Below are positions 1 to 7,128 of a DNA stretch of 20,865 nucleotides, piece after piece. The notes beneath the pieces were generated by a model. It had not been told where the DNA came from. It did no database searches and worked only from the letters and a program-made list of their open reading frames with translations. Each line of letters starts with the position of its first letter. Position 1 is the first letter of the stretch. The translations under genes were made by a program, and so were the position numbers. The stretch is from Deltaproteobacteria bacterium. Its GTDB lineage: Bacteria > Desulfobacterota_B > Binatia > Bin18. The DNA lies in the NCBI GenBank assembly GCA_012271025.1, contig JAAXHF010000669.1, positions 1 through 20,865 on the forward strand. Reading direction: 5' to 3'.

Positions 1-516
1 TCGCTGCTGATGAATCTTGCCCCCAATCCGTTCTCACTAGCGGATATGGTGAACTGGATGCTGGGCTCGGTCGCCAACCGCAGCGCCGACGATCTGGCCC
101 TCGCCCTGCCGTTCCTGGCCGTTGGCTTGGCCGTGTTGTTCGTGACCCGACGGGGTCTGTCGGCACTCACTCTGGGTGAGGAAGCTGCGGCCGGCGTGGG
201 CCTCAACCTGCGCCGGCAGCGTCTGGCGGTCGTGTTGGGCACCGGACTGGCCACTGGCGCGGCGGTCGCCATCGCCGGAACCATCGGCTTTGTCGGCATC
301 ATTGCGCCGCACCTGGTGCGTCCCCGTGTCGATCACGACCCGGCGCGCAGCCTGCTGCCCTCGGCCCTGCTGGCCGGGGTGATTCTGGAGTTGGCCGACA
401 TCGGGGTTCGCCTGCTACCGACCGACTCAGAGCTGAAGCTGGGTGTGGTGGCCGCCCTGATCGGCGCGCCGGCCTTTGTGTGGATCACCCTGCAGCGGAG
501 GGCGGTTCGTGACTGA
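1..516 (+). CDS. btuC: Cobalamin/iron-siderophore ABC transporter permease, FecCD/BtuC family (5' partial)
   Basis: The frame is open from the first base, so the gene begins upstream of the window and only the last ~171 residues are visible. The segment is hydrophobic with several membrane spans. It carries the family signature around residues 85-105 of the visible part (GTIGFVGIIAPHLVR), the conserved loop of FecCD/BtuC permeases that contacts the ATPase. The C-terminal half has the usual LGVVAALIGAPAF segment. Members of this family form the inner-membrane channel for vitamin B12, haem or siderophores. The sequence alone does not separate these substrates, but the following genes (ATPase, cbiB, cobD) and the riboswitch-controlled receptor nearby point to corrinoid uptake. 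Its stop codon lies inside the start of the ATPase gene (8-base overlap), indicating translational coupling. No binding protein (BtuF) is visible and it may lie upstream. Confidence 0.88.
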   Translation, partial: SLLMNLAPNPFSLADMVNWMLGSVANRSADDLALALPFLAVGLAVLFVTRRGLSALTLGEEAAAGVGLNLRRQRLAVVLGTGLATGAAVAIAGTIGFVGIIAPHLVRPRVDHDPARSLLPSALLAGVILELADIGVRLLPTDSELKLGVVAALIGAPAFVWITLQRRAVRD

Positions 517-1282
517 GCTGTGCGCCAGCGCGGTGACGGTCAGGGTCGGCCGGGCGACGCTGGTGAATGCGGCGTCCTGCCGTCTGCGGTCCGGCGAACT
601 GGTCGCCCTGCTCGGGCCTAACGGCGCGGGCAAAACCACCCTGCTGCGCGCCACTCTGGGGCTCATACGGCTGTCGGCAGGGGCGGCAAGCCTGGACGGT
701 CGGCCGACGGCAAAACTCTCGCCCACGGAACGCGCCCGCCGGGTGGGCTATCTGCCCCAGGTCCGTCCGCTGGCCTGGCCCAACACTGTGCGTGACGTGG
801 TCGCGCTGGGACGCTTCGCCCACGGCGCGGCGCTCGGGCGCCTGCGCGCCGCAGACGCCGAGGCGGTTGACCGCGCAGTGGCCGCCTGCGACCTGCTTGA
901 CCTGGCCCAGCGCCGGACCGACACCCTGTCTGGCGGCGAACTCGCCCGCGTTCACTGCGCCCGAGCCTTTGCCGCCGAAGCCCCGCTGCTGGTTGCCGAC
1001 GAGCCGACCGCCTCGCTCGACCTGCGCCACCAGTTCCAGGTCATGGACCTGCTGCGGCGCTTTGCCGACGCGGGCGGCGGCGTGCTGGTCGTGCTGCACG
1101 ACATCGGGCTGGCCGTTCGCTTCGCCGACCGGCTGGTGTGGATGAAGGACGGTGTCGTGCTGGCCGACGGTTCGCCCCAGGAGACCCTGACCGCCGACCG
1201 CATTCGGACGGTCTACGGGGTATGCGCACGGGTTGAGCGGCACGGCGCCGAGTGGGCCGTGCAGATCGAAGAGGTGGCCTGA
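509..1282 (+). CDS. btuD: Cobalamin ABC transporter ATP-binding protein, BtuD type
   Basis: A 257-residue ABC ATPase with all the expected motifs: Walker A GPNGAGKTT (residues 36-44), signature LSGGE (140-144), Walker B LLVADEP (160-166) followed by the D-loop ASLD, and the switch histidine in VVLHD (H197). The length is normal for a FecE/BtuD subunit. I chose the GTG at 509 as start because it overlaps the permease stop and puts the first beta strand at the usual distance from Walker A. An in-frame ATG at 476 would add 11 residues (MCGSPCSGGRF) read from the permease gene. It powers import through the preceding permease at the inner membrane. Assignment to cobalamin rather than iron chelates rests on the neighbouring cbiB and cobD genes. 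Confidence 0.9.
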   Translation: MTELCASAVTVRVGRATLVNAASCRLRSGELVALLGPNGAGKTTLLRATLGLIRLSAGAASLDGRPTAKLSPTERARRVGYLPQVRPLAWPNTVRDVVALGRFAHGAALGRLRAADAEAVDRAVAACDLLDLAQRRTDTLSGGELARVHCARAFAAEAPLLVADEPTASLDLRHQFQVMDLLRRFADAGGGVLVVLHDIGLAVRFADRLVWMKDGVVLADGSPQETLTADRIRTVYGVCARVERHGAEWAVQIEEVA

Positions 1283-1284
1283 GC

Positions 1285-2244
1285 GTGGCGTCCTCGGCTC
1301 TCATGTTGGGCGCGTTTGTGCTCGAAGCCGCCTGCGGCTGGCCCGACTGGCTGTACCGCCGCATCCGCCACCCGGTGGTCTGGATTGGCGCCCTGATCTC
1401 GGGGCTCGAAACGGCCCTGAATCTGGACCGCTTTCCTTCTGCCGCGCGCCGAGTGCTCGGCCTGCTGACCGCACTCATTGTTGTCGGCGCAGCCACCCTG
1501 TCCGCCTGCCTCCTGGTTGCCCTTCTGCCACAGACGCTGGTCGGTTTCGCCGTGGAAGTGATAATAGCCTCTAGTCTCCTGGCCAGCCGCAGTCTGTATT
1601 GTCACGTCCTGTACGTGGTCCAGCACCTGGAACGCGGCGACCTGGCGGGTGCCCGGCAGGCTGTCGGCCGCATCGTCGGCCGTGACCCCGCCCGGCTCGA
1701 CAGCGCGGGTGTCGCGCGTGCCAGCCTGGAGAGTCTGGCCGAGAACGCCTCTGACGGTGTAGTCGCGCCGCTGTTCTGGGGCAGTCTGTTCGGCCTGCCG
1801 GGGCTGGCAGCCTATAAGGCTATCAATACGCTGGATTCCATGCTCGGCCACCGGACCGCACGCCTGGAGGCCTTCGGCGGTTTCGCCGCCCGGCTCGACG
1901 ATGTGGCGAACCTCATTCCGGCCCGGCTCACCGGCGGCTTGATTGCGCTGGTCAGCCTCAGGTCTGCTGCGGTTCGCGTTATGCTCCGCGACGCCCGCCG
2001 CCACCGCTCGCCCAACGCCGGCTGGCCTGAGAGCGCTATGGCCGGGGCGCTCGGCATCCGGCTGGGTGGCCCGCGTGTGTATGTGGGGGAGCTGGTCGGC
2101 GAGCCCTGGCTCAACGCGGCCGCCTCCGATCCTGGGCCGGAGGACGCCCGGCGTGGCCTGCACCTCTATGTGCGGACCCTGGTGTTCGTCGGGCTGGGAC
2201 TGTTCATCCTGTTCCTCCTGGCAGTCGGCGGAGGCGCGTCATGA
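1285..2244 (+). CDS. cbiB: Adenosylcobinamide-phosphate synthase CbiB
   Basis: CbiB (CobD in the aerobic nomenclature) joins aminopropanol or its phosphate to adenosylcobyric acid, making adenosylcobinamide (phosphate) at the inner membrane. The 319-residue product has the family hallmarks: an N-terminal hydrophobic segment followed by HPVVWIG (residues 29-35), ESLAENASDGVVAPLFW (149-165), AYKAINTLDSMLGHR (176-190), and SPNAGWPESAMAGALGIRLGG (242-262). Several membrane segments are present, the last near the C terminus. The GTG at 1285 is the most likely start: it follows the ATPase stop by two bases and has GAGG about 10 bases upstream. An ATG at 1303 is a possible alternative. The ATG at 1252 would add 11 charged residues and overlap the ATPase by 31 bases. 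The gene is coupled to cobD downstream by an ATGA overlap. Confidence 0.95.
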   Translation: MASSALMLGAFVLEAACGWPDWLYRRIRHPVVWIGALISGLETALNLDRFPSAARRVLGLLTALIVVGAATLSACLLVALLPQTLVGFAVEVIIASSLLASRSLYCHVLYVVQHLERGDLAGARQAVGRIVGRDPARLDSAGVARASLESLAENASDGVVAPLFWGSLFGLPGLAAYKAINTLDSMLGHRTARLEAFGGFAARLDDVANLIPARLTGGLIALVSLRSAAVRVMLRDARRHRSPNAGWPESAMAGALGIRLGGPRVYVGELVGEPWLNAAASDPGPEDARRGLHLYVRTLVFVGLGLFILFLLAVGGGAS

Positions 2245-3248
2245 GGCTGGACGGGTTCGTCCACGGCGGGGCGTTCGACCTCATGCGCGCCCGCTTCCCC
2301 CAGGCGCCGGAGCCCTGGATCGACCTGTCTACCGGAATCAACCCCTGGCCGTATCCGGTTGGCAGCCCGTTGCCGGAGACCCTCCAGCGTTTGCCGAGTG
2401 TGACTGCGACCGCAGCCTGCCGGGAAGCCATGGCGGCGGCATTTGGCGCGCCTGCGGCGTGTGTCCTGCCCGCGCCGGGCAGCGAGCTGCTGATCCGTCT
2501 GCTGCCGGTACTGCTCCGGCCCCGGCCCGGGGCGCGGGTGGCCGTTGCCCGGCCGAGCTTTGCCGACCATGCCGAGGTGTGGCGAGCCTCGGGGTATCGG
2601 GTCGTCGAAACATCCGACCCTCTGGATGCCCTGACCACGGCCGACTTGGTCGTCCTGTGCAACCCGAACAATCCGGACGGCCGGGTCTGGAAACCGGCCC
2701 GGCTTGAGGCGGCGCGGGCGGCCCTGGCCGCAAAGGGCGGCTGGCTGATTGTTGATGAAGCCTATGCCGATGTACGGCCAGATCTGTCGCTGGCGGCTAG
2801 CGGCGGACGACCAGGGCTCATACTCCTGCGCTCGTTCGGTAAGTTCTTCGGCCTGCCGGGACTGCGGCTTGGGGCGCTGATTGCGCCGCCGGACACCGTG
2901 GAAACGGCCCGTGCGTGTCTGGGCGTGTGGAGCGTCTCCGGTCCGGCCCTGGCTGCGGGAGCGCGGGCCTACCGGGACGCCGGCTGGCAGCGGGCCTCCC
3001 GTCAGCGGCTGGCCACGGCGCGGGCGCGTCTGGACGCGGTGCTGAACGCGGCCGGGCTGCGGGTGGTGGGCGGCACCGACCTCTTCCGCTTCGTTGAGGT
3101 GGACGCCGCCGGCAGGGTCTGGCAGCGTTTGGCCGAGCGTGGGATCTTCGTTCGCGGCTTTGACTGGAGCCGAAACCGGCTGCGTATCGGCCTCCCGCCC
3201 GATGCGGCTGCGGAGGCGCGCCTCAGCCGGGCGCTGCTCGCCGGCTGA
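2241..3248 (+). CDS. cobD: L-threonine-O-3-phosphate decarboxylase (CobD/CobC type)
   Basis: A 335-residue fold-type I PLP enzyme of the aminotransferase class I/II group. The start HGGAFDLMRARFP followed by IDLSTGINPWPYP is typical of the cobalamin enzyme and not of histidinol-phosphate aminotransferase, its closest relative. Other conserved parts are NPNNPDG (residues 141-147), VDEAYAD (171-177, with the Asp that binds the pyridine nitrogen) and SFGKFFGLPGLRLG with the Schiff-base lysine K201. It decarboxylates threonine phosphate to (R)-1-amino-2-propanol O-2-phosphate, the side chain that CbiB attaches, so the two neighbours catalyse consecutive steps. The ATG at 2241 overlaps the cbiB stop. 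Length is in the normal range and I see no missing key residue. Some annotators call this gene cobC, which should not be confused with the phosphatase. Confidence 0.92.
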   Translation: MRLDGFVHGGAFDLMRARFPQAPEPWIDLSTGINPWPYPVGSPLPETLQRLPSVTATAACREAMAAAFGAPAACVLPAPGSELLIRLLPVLLRPRPGARVAVARPSFADHAEVWRASGYRVVETSDPLDALTTADLVVLCNPNNPDGRVWKPARLEAARAALAAKGGWLIVDEAYADVRPDLSLAASGGRPGLILLRSFGKFFGLPGLRLGALIAPPDTVETARACLGVWSVSGPALAAGARAYRDAGWQRASRQRLATARARLDAVLNAAGLRVVGGTDLFRFVEVDAAGRVWQRLAERGIFVRGFDWSRNRLRIGLPPDAAAEARLSRALLAG

Positions 3249-3268
3249 GCTTTCGGCGGCCGGCTCAG
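3245..3268. terminator. Possible bidirectional hairpin between cobD and btuB
   Basis: CTGAGC and GCTCAG arms separated by 12 bases span the stop codons of the two convergent genes, which end only 16 bases apart. There is no T-run on either strand, so an intrinsic terminator is not demonstrated. The position is what one expects for a shared 3' end structure. Confidence 0.25.
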
Positions 3269-5304
3269 AACTCGGCCCGGAAGCCGGCCAGAAAGGTCGT
3301 TTCTGCGGACGAGAAGTACAACACCTCTTGATAGTCGGCGTCAAACAGATTGTTGACCTTGCCCTCCAGGGTCAGGGAACGGATGCCCCAGCGGTCCTCG
3401 AACAGCAGGTATGACAGAGCCAGGTCGGCCCGCTCGTAGCCGTCGTGCAGGGCGCCGCGCCGCTCGGTGACATTGCCTTTGATGTACAGGTGAAAGTTGG
3501 CGTTCAGGCGCTCGCCGGCGTAGTTCAGGGTGAAGGAGCCCACGTGCTTGGGCCGCCGGACCAGGGGCTCGCCCTGCCTGAAGGACCCGAAGCCGTCGTT
3601 TCCGGCGTTGTCCAGCACCTCGGTTTCCAGGTAGGTATACGCGCCACGCACCGAGAATCCGTAGGGCAGGCCGGCGGACGTCCCGACCTCAAGCCCACGG
3701 CTGCGGACGCGGTACACGTTCACGTAATTCGAGGCCAGTTCGGGCGCAAAGGTATACGCAATCAGGTTTTTGTATTCGGTCGAAAAATAGGTCAGGTTCA
3801 GCTGCGCGTCCAAGACGCCCAGGCTCAAGGGCTGGTCGAGGCCGATTTCCCAGCTCTCGGACTCTTCGGCCTCCAGGTCGGGGTTGCCGCGGGAAAACGC
3901 GGTATCGACGTTCTGAGCGAAAGTGGCCGCCTTGATGCCCTGACTGTAGCCTCCGCGCAGTTTGGTGTTGAGGCCGGGAATAATCAGGGCGGCCGAGACT
4001 CGGGGACTGAGGTGCGTTCCATACGTGACCGCGTCGTCGAGGCGGAAGCCGGACGTGACGAACAGCATCTCGCGCCACGCCAGGTGCAGCTGAGAGTAGA
4101 ACGCCTGAGCGTTGCGGCTGCCGCTGGGCCCATTCTTCTGGCTGTAGTGCTCGTCTTCGACATAGCCGCCGATGGTAAAGGTCGGCGTTACGCCGAGGGT
4201 CATGGGCAGGAAAAAATCGGACGAATAGTCGGCCGACAGCCGGTACTCGCTGTTGATGGTCAGCGAGCCCAGCCCGTCGCAATCGTTCCAGGTCGCGGCG
4301 TCGTCATCCCGGCAGTCAATGCTGCCGTCTTCCGGGTCACGATAGGTGAACCATTCGTACACCACTCCCAGCTGCAAATTATGCCTCCACCACGGGGTGG
4401 GCTGATAGGTGACCCGCGGTCCGAGAATGAGGCGGCGGTTGTCGCTGGTCGCCCGAGGGTCCAGGCCGTTCCCCTGCCGGTCGAGAATATCACCGCTGCT
4501 GGTGGGAACGCGAAAGCGGCTGTCGATGTAGCGTAGGGTGGTGGTCAGGCGCAGGTCGTCACCTGGGTCAAGGTCGAAGCGGGACGCCACGGTCGTGCTG
4601 CCGTAGTCGTTGTTGATCGGCAGGATGCCCCCGCTGTCAACCCGCCCGACGGCCACGTTATAGCCGTACAAGGCCGTCCCGCCGGACAGGCTGAAACGTT
4701 CCTCAAAGGTGTCGGGGTTGCCCGCCCGGAAGCCCAGTGTGGCGCGCGCCGGTCCCTGCCCGCGTGGCGTCAGGAGTTGGATGACCGAACTCATGGCGTC
4801 AGAACCGTACAGGGCGCTCTGCGGGCCGCGCACCACCTCGATACGACCCACGCCCAGCGTCGTGACATCATTAAACTTGAAGCTGCCCCCGGCTCGGTTG
4901 ACCTTGACCCCGTCAATCAGGATCAGGTTGTGGTCGGACTCACCCCCGCGCGTAAAAAGCGAGGTCCTGGCACCCCGACTACCGGTCTGGACGAGGGTGA
5001 AACCCGGCACCTCGCGCAGCTGCTCGAACAGGTCGGTTGTCTGGCGCCGGGTGATGTCTTGCTGGGTCACGACCGTCACCGCATTTGACGCCTGCGAGAG
5101 GGGTTCTTCCAGCTTGGAGGCGGTGACGATTATGGGATCCAGCACGGTGGTTGGCGCGGACCGCAGGCGAGGCCGCGGCGTCTCGTCGGTTGGAGCAGAT
5201 GATTCTGAGGTGGACTGTGCCTGGGCTGAGACGGCTGGACCGCCTGTCTGCCAGACCAGGAACGCTGCGGCCAGAACGGATACACACTGCGAGAACTTTC
5301 CCAT
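3265..5304 (-). CDS. btuB: TonB-dependent vitamin B12 outer-membrane receptor, BtuB-like
   Basis: A 679-residue outer-membrane receptor. Residues 1-27 form a Sec signal peptide (hydrophobic LAAAFLVW core, cleavage likely after AVSA). A TonB-box-like DPIIVTAS lies near residues 56-63, followed by the plug domain (NAVTVVTQQDI, VPGFTLVQTG, LFTRGGESDHNLILIDGV, EVVRGPQSALYGSDAM). The rest is a long beta barrel ending in a terminal Phe (FRAEF), the outer-membrane insertion signal. The start ATG at 5304 is preceded by GGAGGGAAG at proper spacing. The frame stays open upstream to 5613, but that stretch is the riboswitch leader and is not protein. The cobalamin riboswitch and the corrinoid genes on the other strand argue that the ligand is B12 or another corrinoid. 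The protein energises uptake via TonB and would feed the BtuCD transporter. Confidence 0.92.
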   Translation of the reverse strand: MGKFSQCVSVLAAAFLVWQTGGPAVSAQAQSTSESSAPTDETPRPRLRSAPTTVLDPIIVTASKLEEPLSQASNAVTVVTQQDITRRQTTDLFEQLREVPGFTLVQTGSRGARTSLFTRGGESDHNLILIDGVKVNRAGGSFKFNDVTTLGVGRIEVVRGPQSALYGSDAMSSVIQLLTPRGQGPARATLGFRAGNPDTFEERFSLSGGTALYGYNVAVGRVDSGGILPINNDYGSTTVASRFDLDPGDDLRLTTTLRYIDSRFRVPTSSGDILDRQGNGLDPRATSDNRRLILGPRVTYQPTPWWRHNLQLGVVYEWFTYRDPEDGSIDCRDDDAATWNDCDGLGSLTINSEYRLSADYSSDFFLPMTLGVTPTFTIGGYVEDEHYSQKNGPSGSRNAQAFYSQLHLAWREMLFVTSGFRLDDAVTYGTHLSPRVSAALIIPGLNTKLRGGYSQGIKAATFAQNVDTAFSRGNPDLEAEESESWEIGLDQPLSLGVLDAQLNLTYFSTEYKNLIAYTFAPELASNYVNVYRVRSRGLEVGTSAGLPYGFSVRGAYTYLETEVLDNAGNDGFGSFRQGEPLVRRPKHVGSFTLNYAGERLNANFHLYIKGNVTERRGALHDGYERADLALSYLLFEDRWGIRSLTLEGKVNNLFDADYQEVLYFSSAETTFLAGFRAEF

Positions 5305-5469
5305 CTTCCCTCCCCGGGGACGCCTTCCGTTCGGAGAGAGGAGGACTGGGGGGGCGGAACACAGGGTGTGGAGACGACTGGAAGCCTGCCAGGCTGAGTG
5401 CCTGTGCGGCGGATATCCAGAGCGGGAGCACGCTGTAACCCTTCTCCCTCCGCGGAGAGGCTGGTTCGT
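5305..5469 (-). promoter_or_regulatory. Leader between aptamer and btuB start (expression platform)
   Basis: About 165 bases separate the B12 box from the btuB ATG. No hairpin followed by a T-run is visible, so control by translation initiation looks more likely than transcription termination. A purine run GGAGGGAGAAGG just after the aptamer (about 5440-5452) resembles the true ribosome binding site GGGGAGGGAAG. The pyrimidine run CCTCCTCTCTCC (about 5335-5346) could pair with either of them. That switching model is my inference and has not been folded. Confidence 0.45.
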
Positions 5470-5660
5470 GGCTTCAGGCAGGTCTCCTGGCTTAGGGGTT
5501 CGGGGGCGTACGCCCCAACGCCCGTCCTCGGCCTTCCCACCGGCTTGCACCGGCAGTGACATGATCGAGACGGGCTCCCCCATCACAGTGGCGGGACCGC
5601 GCCGGCTTCGCACCGGCTTCCCTTTTCACCCTGTATGGGTACCTCAAGCGCTGTTCGGGG
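5470..5660 (-). ncRNA. Cobalamin riboswitch (B12 aptamer) upstream of btuB
   Basis: Reading the minus strand, the conserved elements occur in order: AGGGAAGCCGGTG with GAAGCCGG (about 5590-5625), GCGGTCCCGCCACTGT (about 5583-5600), the CACTGCCGGTGCAAGCCGG arm (about 5540-5562), and a perfect B12 box AGCCAGGAGACCTGCC at 5493-5478. These are the defining parts of the adenosylcobalamin-type aptamer. The 5' limit is set by the likely transcription start just downstream of the promoter at 5664-5692; the 3' limit is set after the B12 box. When corrinoid is plentiful, binding should reduce expression of the btuB-like receptor. Confidence 0.95.
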
Positions 5661-5663
5661 CCT

Positions 5664-5692
5664 GTGGTATCGGAGGGCCGTCGCATTGTCAA
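5664..5692 (-). promoter_or_regulatory. Sigma-70-type promoter for the riboswitch-btuB transcript
   Basis: On the minus strand a consensus -35 TTGACA (5692-5687) is followed after exactly 17 bases by TACCAC (5669-5664) as a weak -10. Transcription would start near 5657, at the 5' edge of the aptamer, which supports both calls. The -10 matches the consensus at only about half of its positions. Confidence 0.55.
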
Positions 5693-5772
5693 GCACGCGC
5701 CCGGCATTCTTGCCGGAGAGGACCTGAGTTGGTATGGGAAGCCGCTGTAGGCAAGGAAAAGGAGGGAGAACA

Positions 5773-6789
5773 ATGGAAAGAGGTAGAATCTGGCTGCTTG
5801 CCCTGCTCGCTCTGCTGCTGACGGCGTCGGCAGTCCGGGCGGACACAATCACGGCGTTCTTGGACAACCCGCCCGACCATACCGGTATTGCCGGGATCGG
5901 GACGATCAATGGCTGGGCGTTTGCGACGAACGGCGCTGACGTGACTGTCTATCTGCGTATCGACGGGACCACCCAGGAAGATTCCATCATTCCGTGCTGT
6001 AGCCCGCGCGCAGACGTGCAGATGGCGGTGGAGGGTGCGCCCCTCGACACCAGCTACTCCGGTGTCTTCAACTATGCCCTGCTGAGCCCCGGTGAGCATA
6101 CCGTTGGTGTCGAAATCCGGGCTGAGGGCTGCGAGCCGGTTACGCTTGAGCACACTGTCAGTGTCGCAAAGCTCGGCAATGTCGAGGTCGTCGAAAACTT
6201 CAGCCTGGAGGAAGCCTGGACCGGTGTCGATGCTCTCAGCAACGACATGCTGATCATCAACGCGACGACCGGGACCGACATGGACACCTCGGCCAATCTG
6301 CGGGTTCGCTATTCTCTGTCCGCCCAGAACACCGGCATCATCGAAGCCTATACCGAGGATGAAACAACCGCTGAGACCCTGCACGCGGTGCAGGAAATTT
6401 TGAACGAGCGCTGTCTTCCCTGCCATTCGAGCGCTAACGAGGCAGGTCGCCCTCGCGCCGGGCTGGATTTAAGCGAAGGCAACATGCCGGGCAGTACAAT
6501 CGCCGTCAGAAGCCATCAACTGGCCGACACCTTTCTCGTCAACCCGGGTCACCCGGATGCGAGCTATCTGGTGGAAAAGATAAGCTCGGATTCACCGTCT
6601 CGCGGCGGGCGCATGCCCCAGGATATGCCGCCTCTGCCCGATGAGGAGATTGAGACCATTCGGAACTGGGTTCTCGGCGGCGCGCTCATTCCGGCCGACT
6701 TTGCCGGCCATGATGAGGATGACGACCACGACCACGAGCACGACCATGAGGCCGATCACGACGATGATTCAGGTCATGACCACGGTTAG
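5773..6789 (+). CDS. Exported protein with CXXCH haem motif and His/Asp-rich metal-binding tail
   Basis: A 338-residue predicted periplasmic or surface protein. Residues 1-23 are a Sec signal peptide ending AVRA. Residues about 37-135 form an Ig-like domain of the recurring type that begins GIGTINGWAF and ends with FNYALLSPGEHTV; it contains adjacent cysteines (PCC, 75-76). Residues about 200-305 resemble the small cytochrome-c-like domains of planctomycete-type proteins: one CLPCH (214-218) for covalent haem, then SYLVEKI, GGRMPQDMPPL with methionines that could be the axial ligand, and EIETIRNWVLGGA. The last 26 residues hold 8 His and 11 Asp (HDHEHDHE-like), a likely divalent-metal binding tail. 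The ATG at 5773 is preceded by AAGGAGGGAG. An earlier in-frame start at 5734 lacks this site and would bury the signal peptide. Its role is unknown. It is divergent from btuB, so a link to corrinoid or cobalt handling is only suggested by position. Confidence 0.82.
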   Translation: MERGRIWLLALLALLLTASAVRADTITAFLDNPPDHTGIAGIGTINGWAFATNGADVTVYLRIDGTTQEDSIIPCCSPRADVQMAVEGAPLDTSYSGVFNYALLSPGEHTVGVEIRAEGCEPVTLEHTVSVAKLGNVEVVENFSLEEAWTGVDALSNDMLIINATTGTDMDTSANLRVRYSLSAQNTGIIEAYTEDETTAETLHAVQEILNERCLPCHSSANEAGRPRAGLDLSEGNMPGSTIAVRSHQLADTFLVNPGHPDASYLVEKISSDSPSRGGRMPQDMPPLPDEEIETIRNWVLGGALIPADFAGHDEDDDHDHEHDHEADHDDDSGHDHG

Positions 6790-6810
6790 AAAACGAACAG
6801 CTGCGTAGAG

Positions 6811-6832
6811 CGGATTAGCGAAGCGTAATCCG
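6811..6832. repeat. Short palindrome, possible REP-like or intergenic repeat unit
   Basis: CGGATTA and TAATCCG arms enclose the 8-base loop GCGAAGCG. The element lies 22 bases after the cytochrome-like gene and just before the toxin-antitoxin remnants. It resembles the dispersed GGATTA..TAATCC palindromes that I know from many bacterial genomes, but only one copy is in this window. No T-run follows. Confidence 0.45.
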
Positions 6833-6852
6833 ACAGGCACGGCTATCACAAA

Positions 6853-6928
6853 GGATGAAATCGGGAGACAGGCCATGACGCGAGTAAGGACCCATCCCGG
6901 TCCGGGTACTGCGGACAGAGCTGGAAGC
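6853..6928 (+). pseudogene. Frameshifted duplicate of the higA 5' end
   Basis: These 76 bases match 7107-7181, the leader and first ~17 codons of the intact higA gene, at most positions, including the upstream GGATGAAATCGGGAG, the ATG and ACGCGAGTAA. One extra C in the run near 6902 shifts the frame. Without it the translation would be MTRVRTHPGRVLRTELEAT, very close to the MTRVKTHPGRVLRAELAAR of the intact copy. Beyond 6928 the similarity stops and an antitoxin fragment of another family begins. The ATG at 6875 still opens a 67-codon frame that runs into that fragment, so a chimeric peptide could be made. Confidence 0.75.
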
Positions 6929-6930
6929 GA

Positions 6931-7078
6931 CTGGCGAAAGCCGACGCTCGACGAGCGGCTGAAGGACCTCGAACGTAGCGGCTCCCTGGTTCGTTCGGCC
7001 CTCCCGAGGAGGACGTTCGGGCCGGTTGAACGACGGCCTGGCGCGCTATCGCGGTTTCTCGCAGAGCGCGGCGAATGA
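6931..7078 (+). pseudogene. VapB-like antitoxin C-terminal fragment
   Basis: The frame ending at the TGA 7076-7078 encodes about 47 residues (PTLDERLKDLERSG ... RRPGALSRFLAERGE). Short Phd/VapB-family antitoxins typically end this way: a helix with L-x-x-LE-x-x-G, a basic/proline linker and a toxin-neutralising tail. The DNA-binding N-terminal half is absent and is replaced by the duplicated higA start. The stop codon overlaps the ATG of a VapC-like start, the normal vapB-vapC junction, which supports the identification. I cannot run a profile search to confirm the family. Confidence 0.55.
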
Positions 7079-7104
7079 GCATCGCGTACGTTGACACCTC
7101 GGTG
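7075..7104 (+). pseudogene. First ten codons of a VapC-like PIN toxin, fused in frame to the higA leader
   Basis: ATG at 7075 overlaps the preceding stop (ATGA) and encodes MSIAYVDTSV. The YVDTS start with its first catalytic Asp is characteristic of PIN-domain VapC toxins. After ten codons the sequence switches to the higA leader (LDEIGRQAM), so the toxin is destroyed, and the frame continues without a stop into higA. No other part of a PIN domain is found nearby. Confidence 0.55.
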
Positions 7105-7128
7105 TTGGATGAAATCGGGAGGCAGGCC

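Noticed and set aside
1213..2163. 316-codon minus-strand frame opposite cbiB
   Set aside because: Antisense shadow; it lacks a ribosome site and any motif, while CbiB on the other strand is unmistakable.
2166..3344. 392-codon minus-strand frame opposite cobD
   Set aside because: Antisense shadow of a GC-rich gene; the product is rich in Arg, Pro and Gly without any recognisable motif, and the plus-strand protein has all catalytic residues.
3445..4536. 363-codon plus-strand frame opposite btuB
   Set aside because: It is antisense to conserved receptor sequence; its composition follows from codon bias of the real gene and no domain is recognisable.
5305..5613. N-terminal extension of the btuB frame to 782 residues
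   Set aside because: The stretch is the cobalamin riboswitch and its leader. The signal peptide and a GGAGGGAAG ribosome site fix the start at 5304.
6811..6832. Rho-independent terminator after the cytochrome-like gene
   Set aside because: A hairpin is present but the arms are not GC-rich and no T-run follows on the plus strand; a dispersed palindrome fits better.
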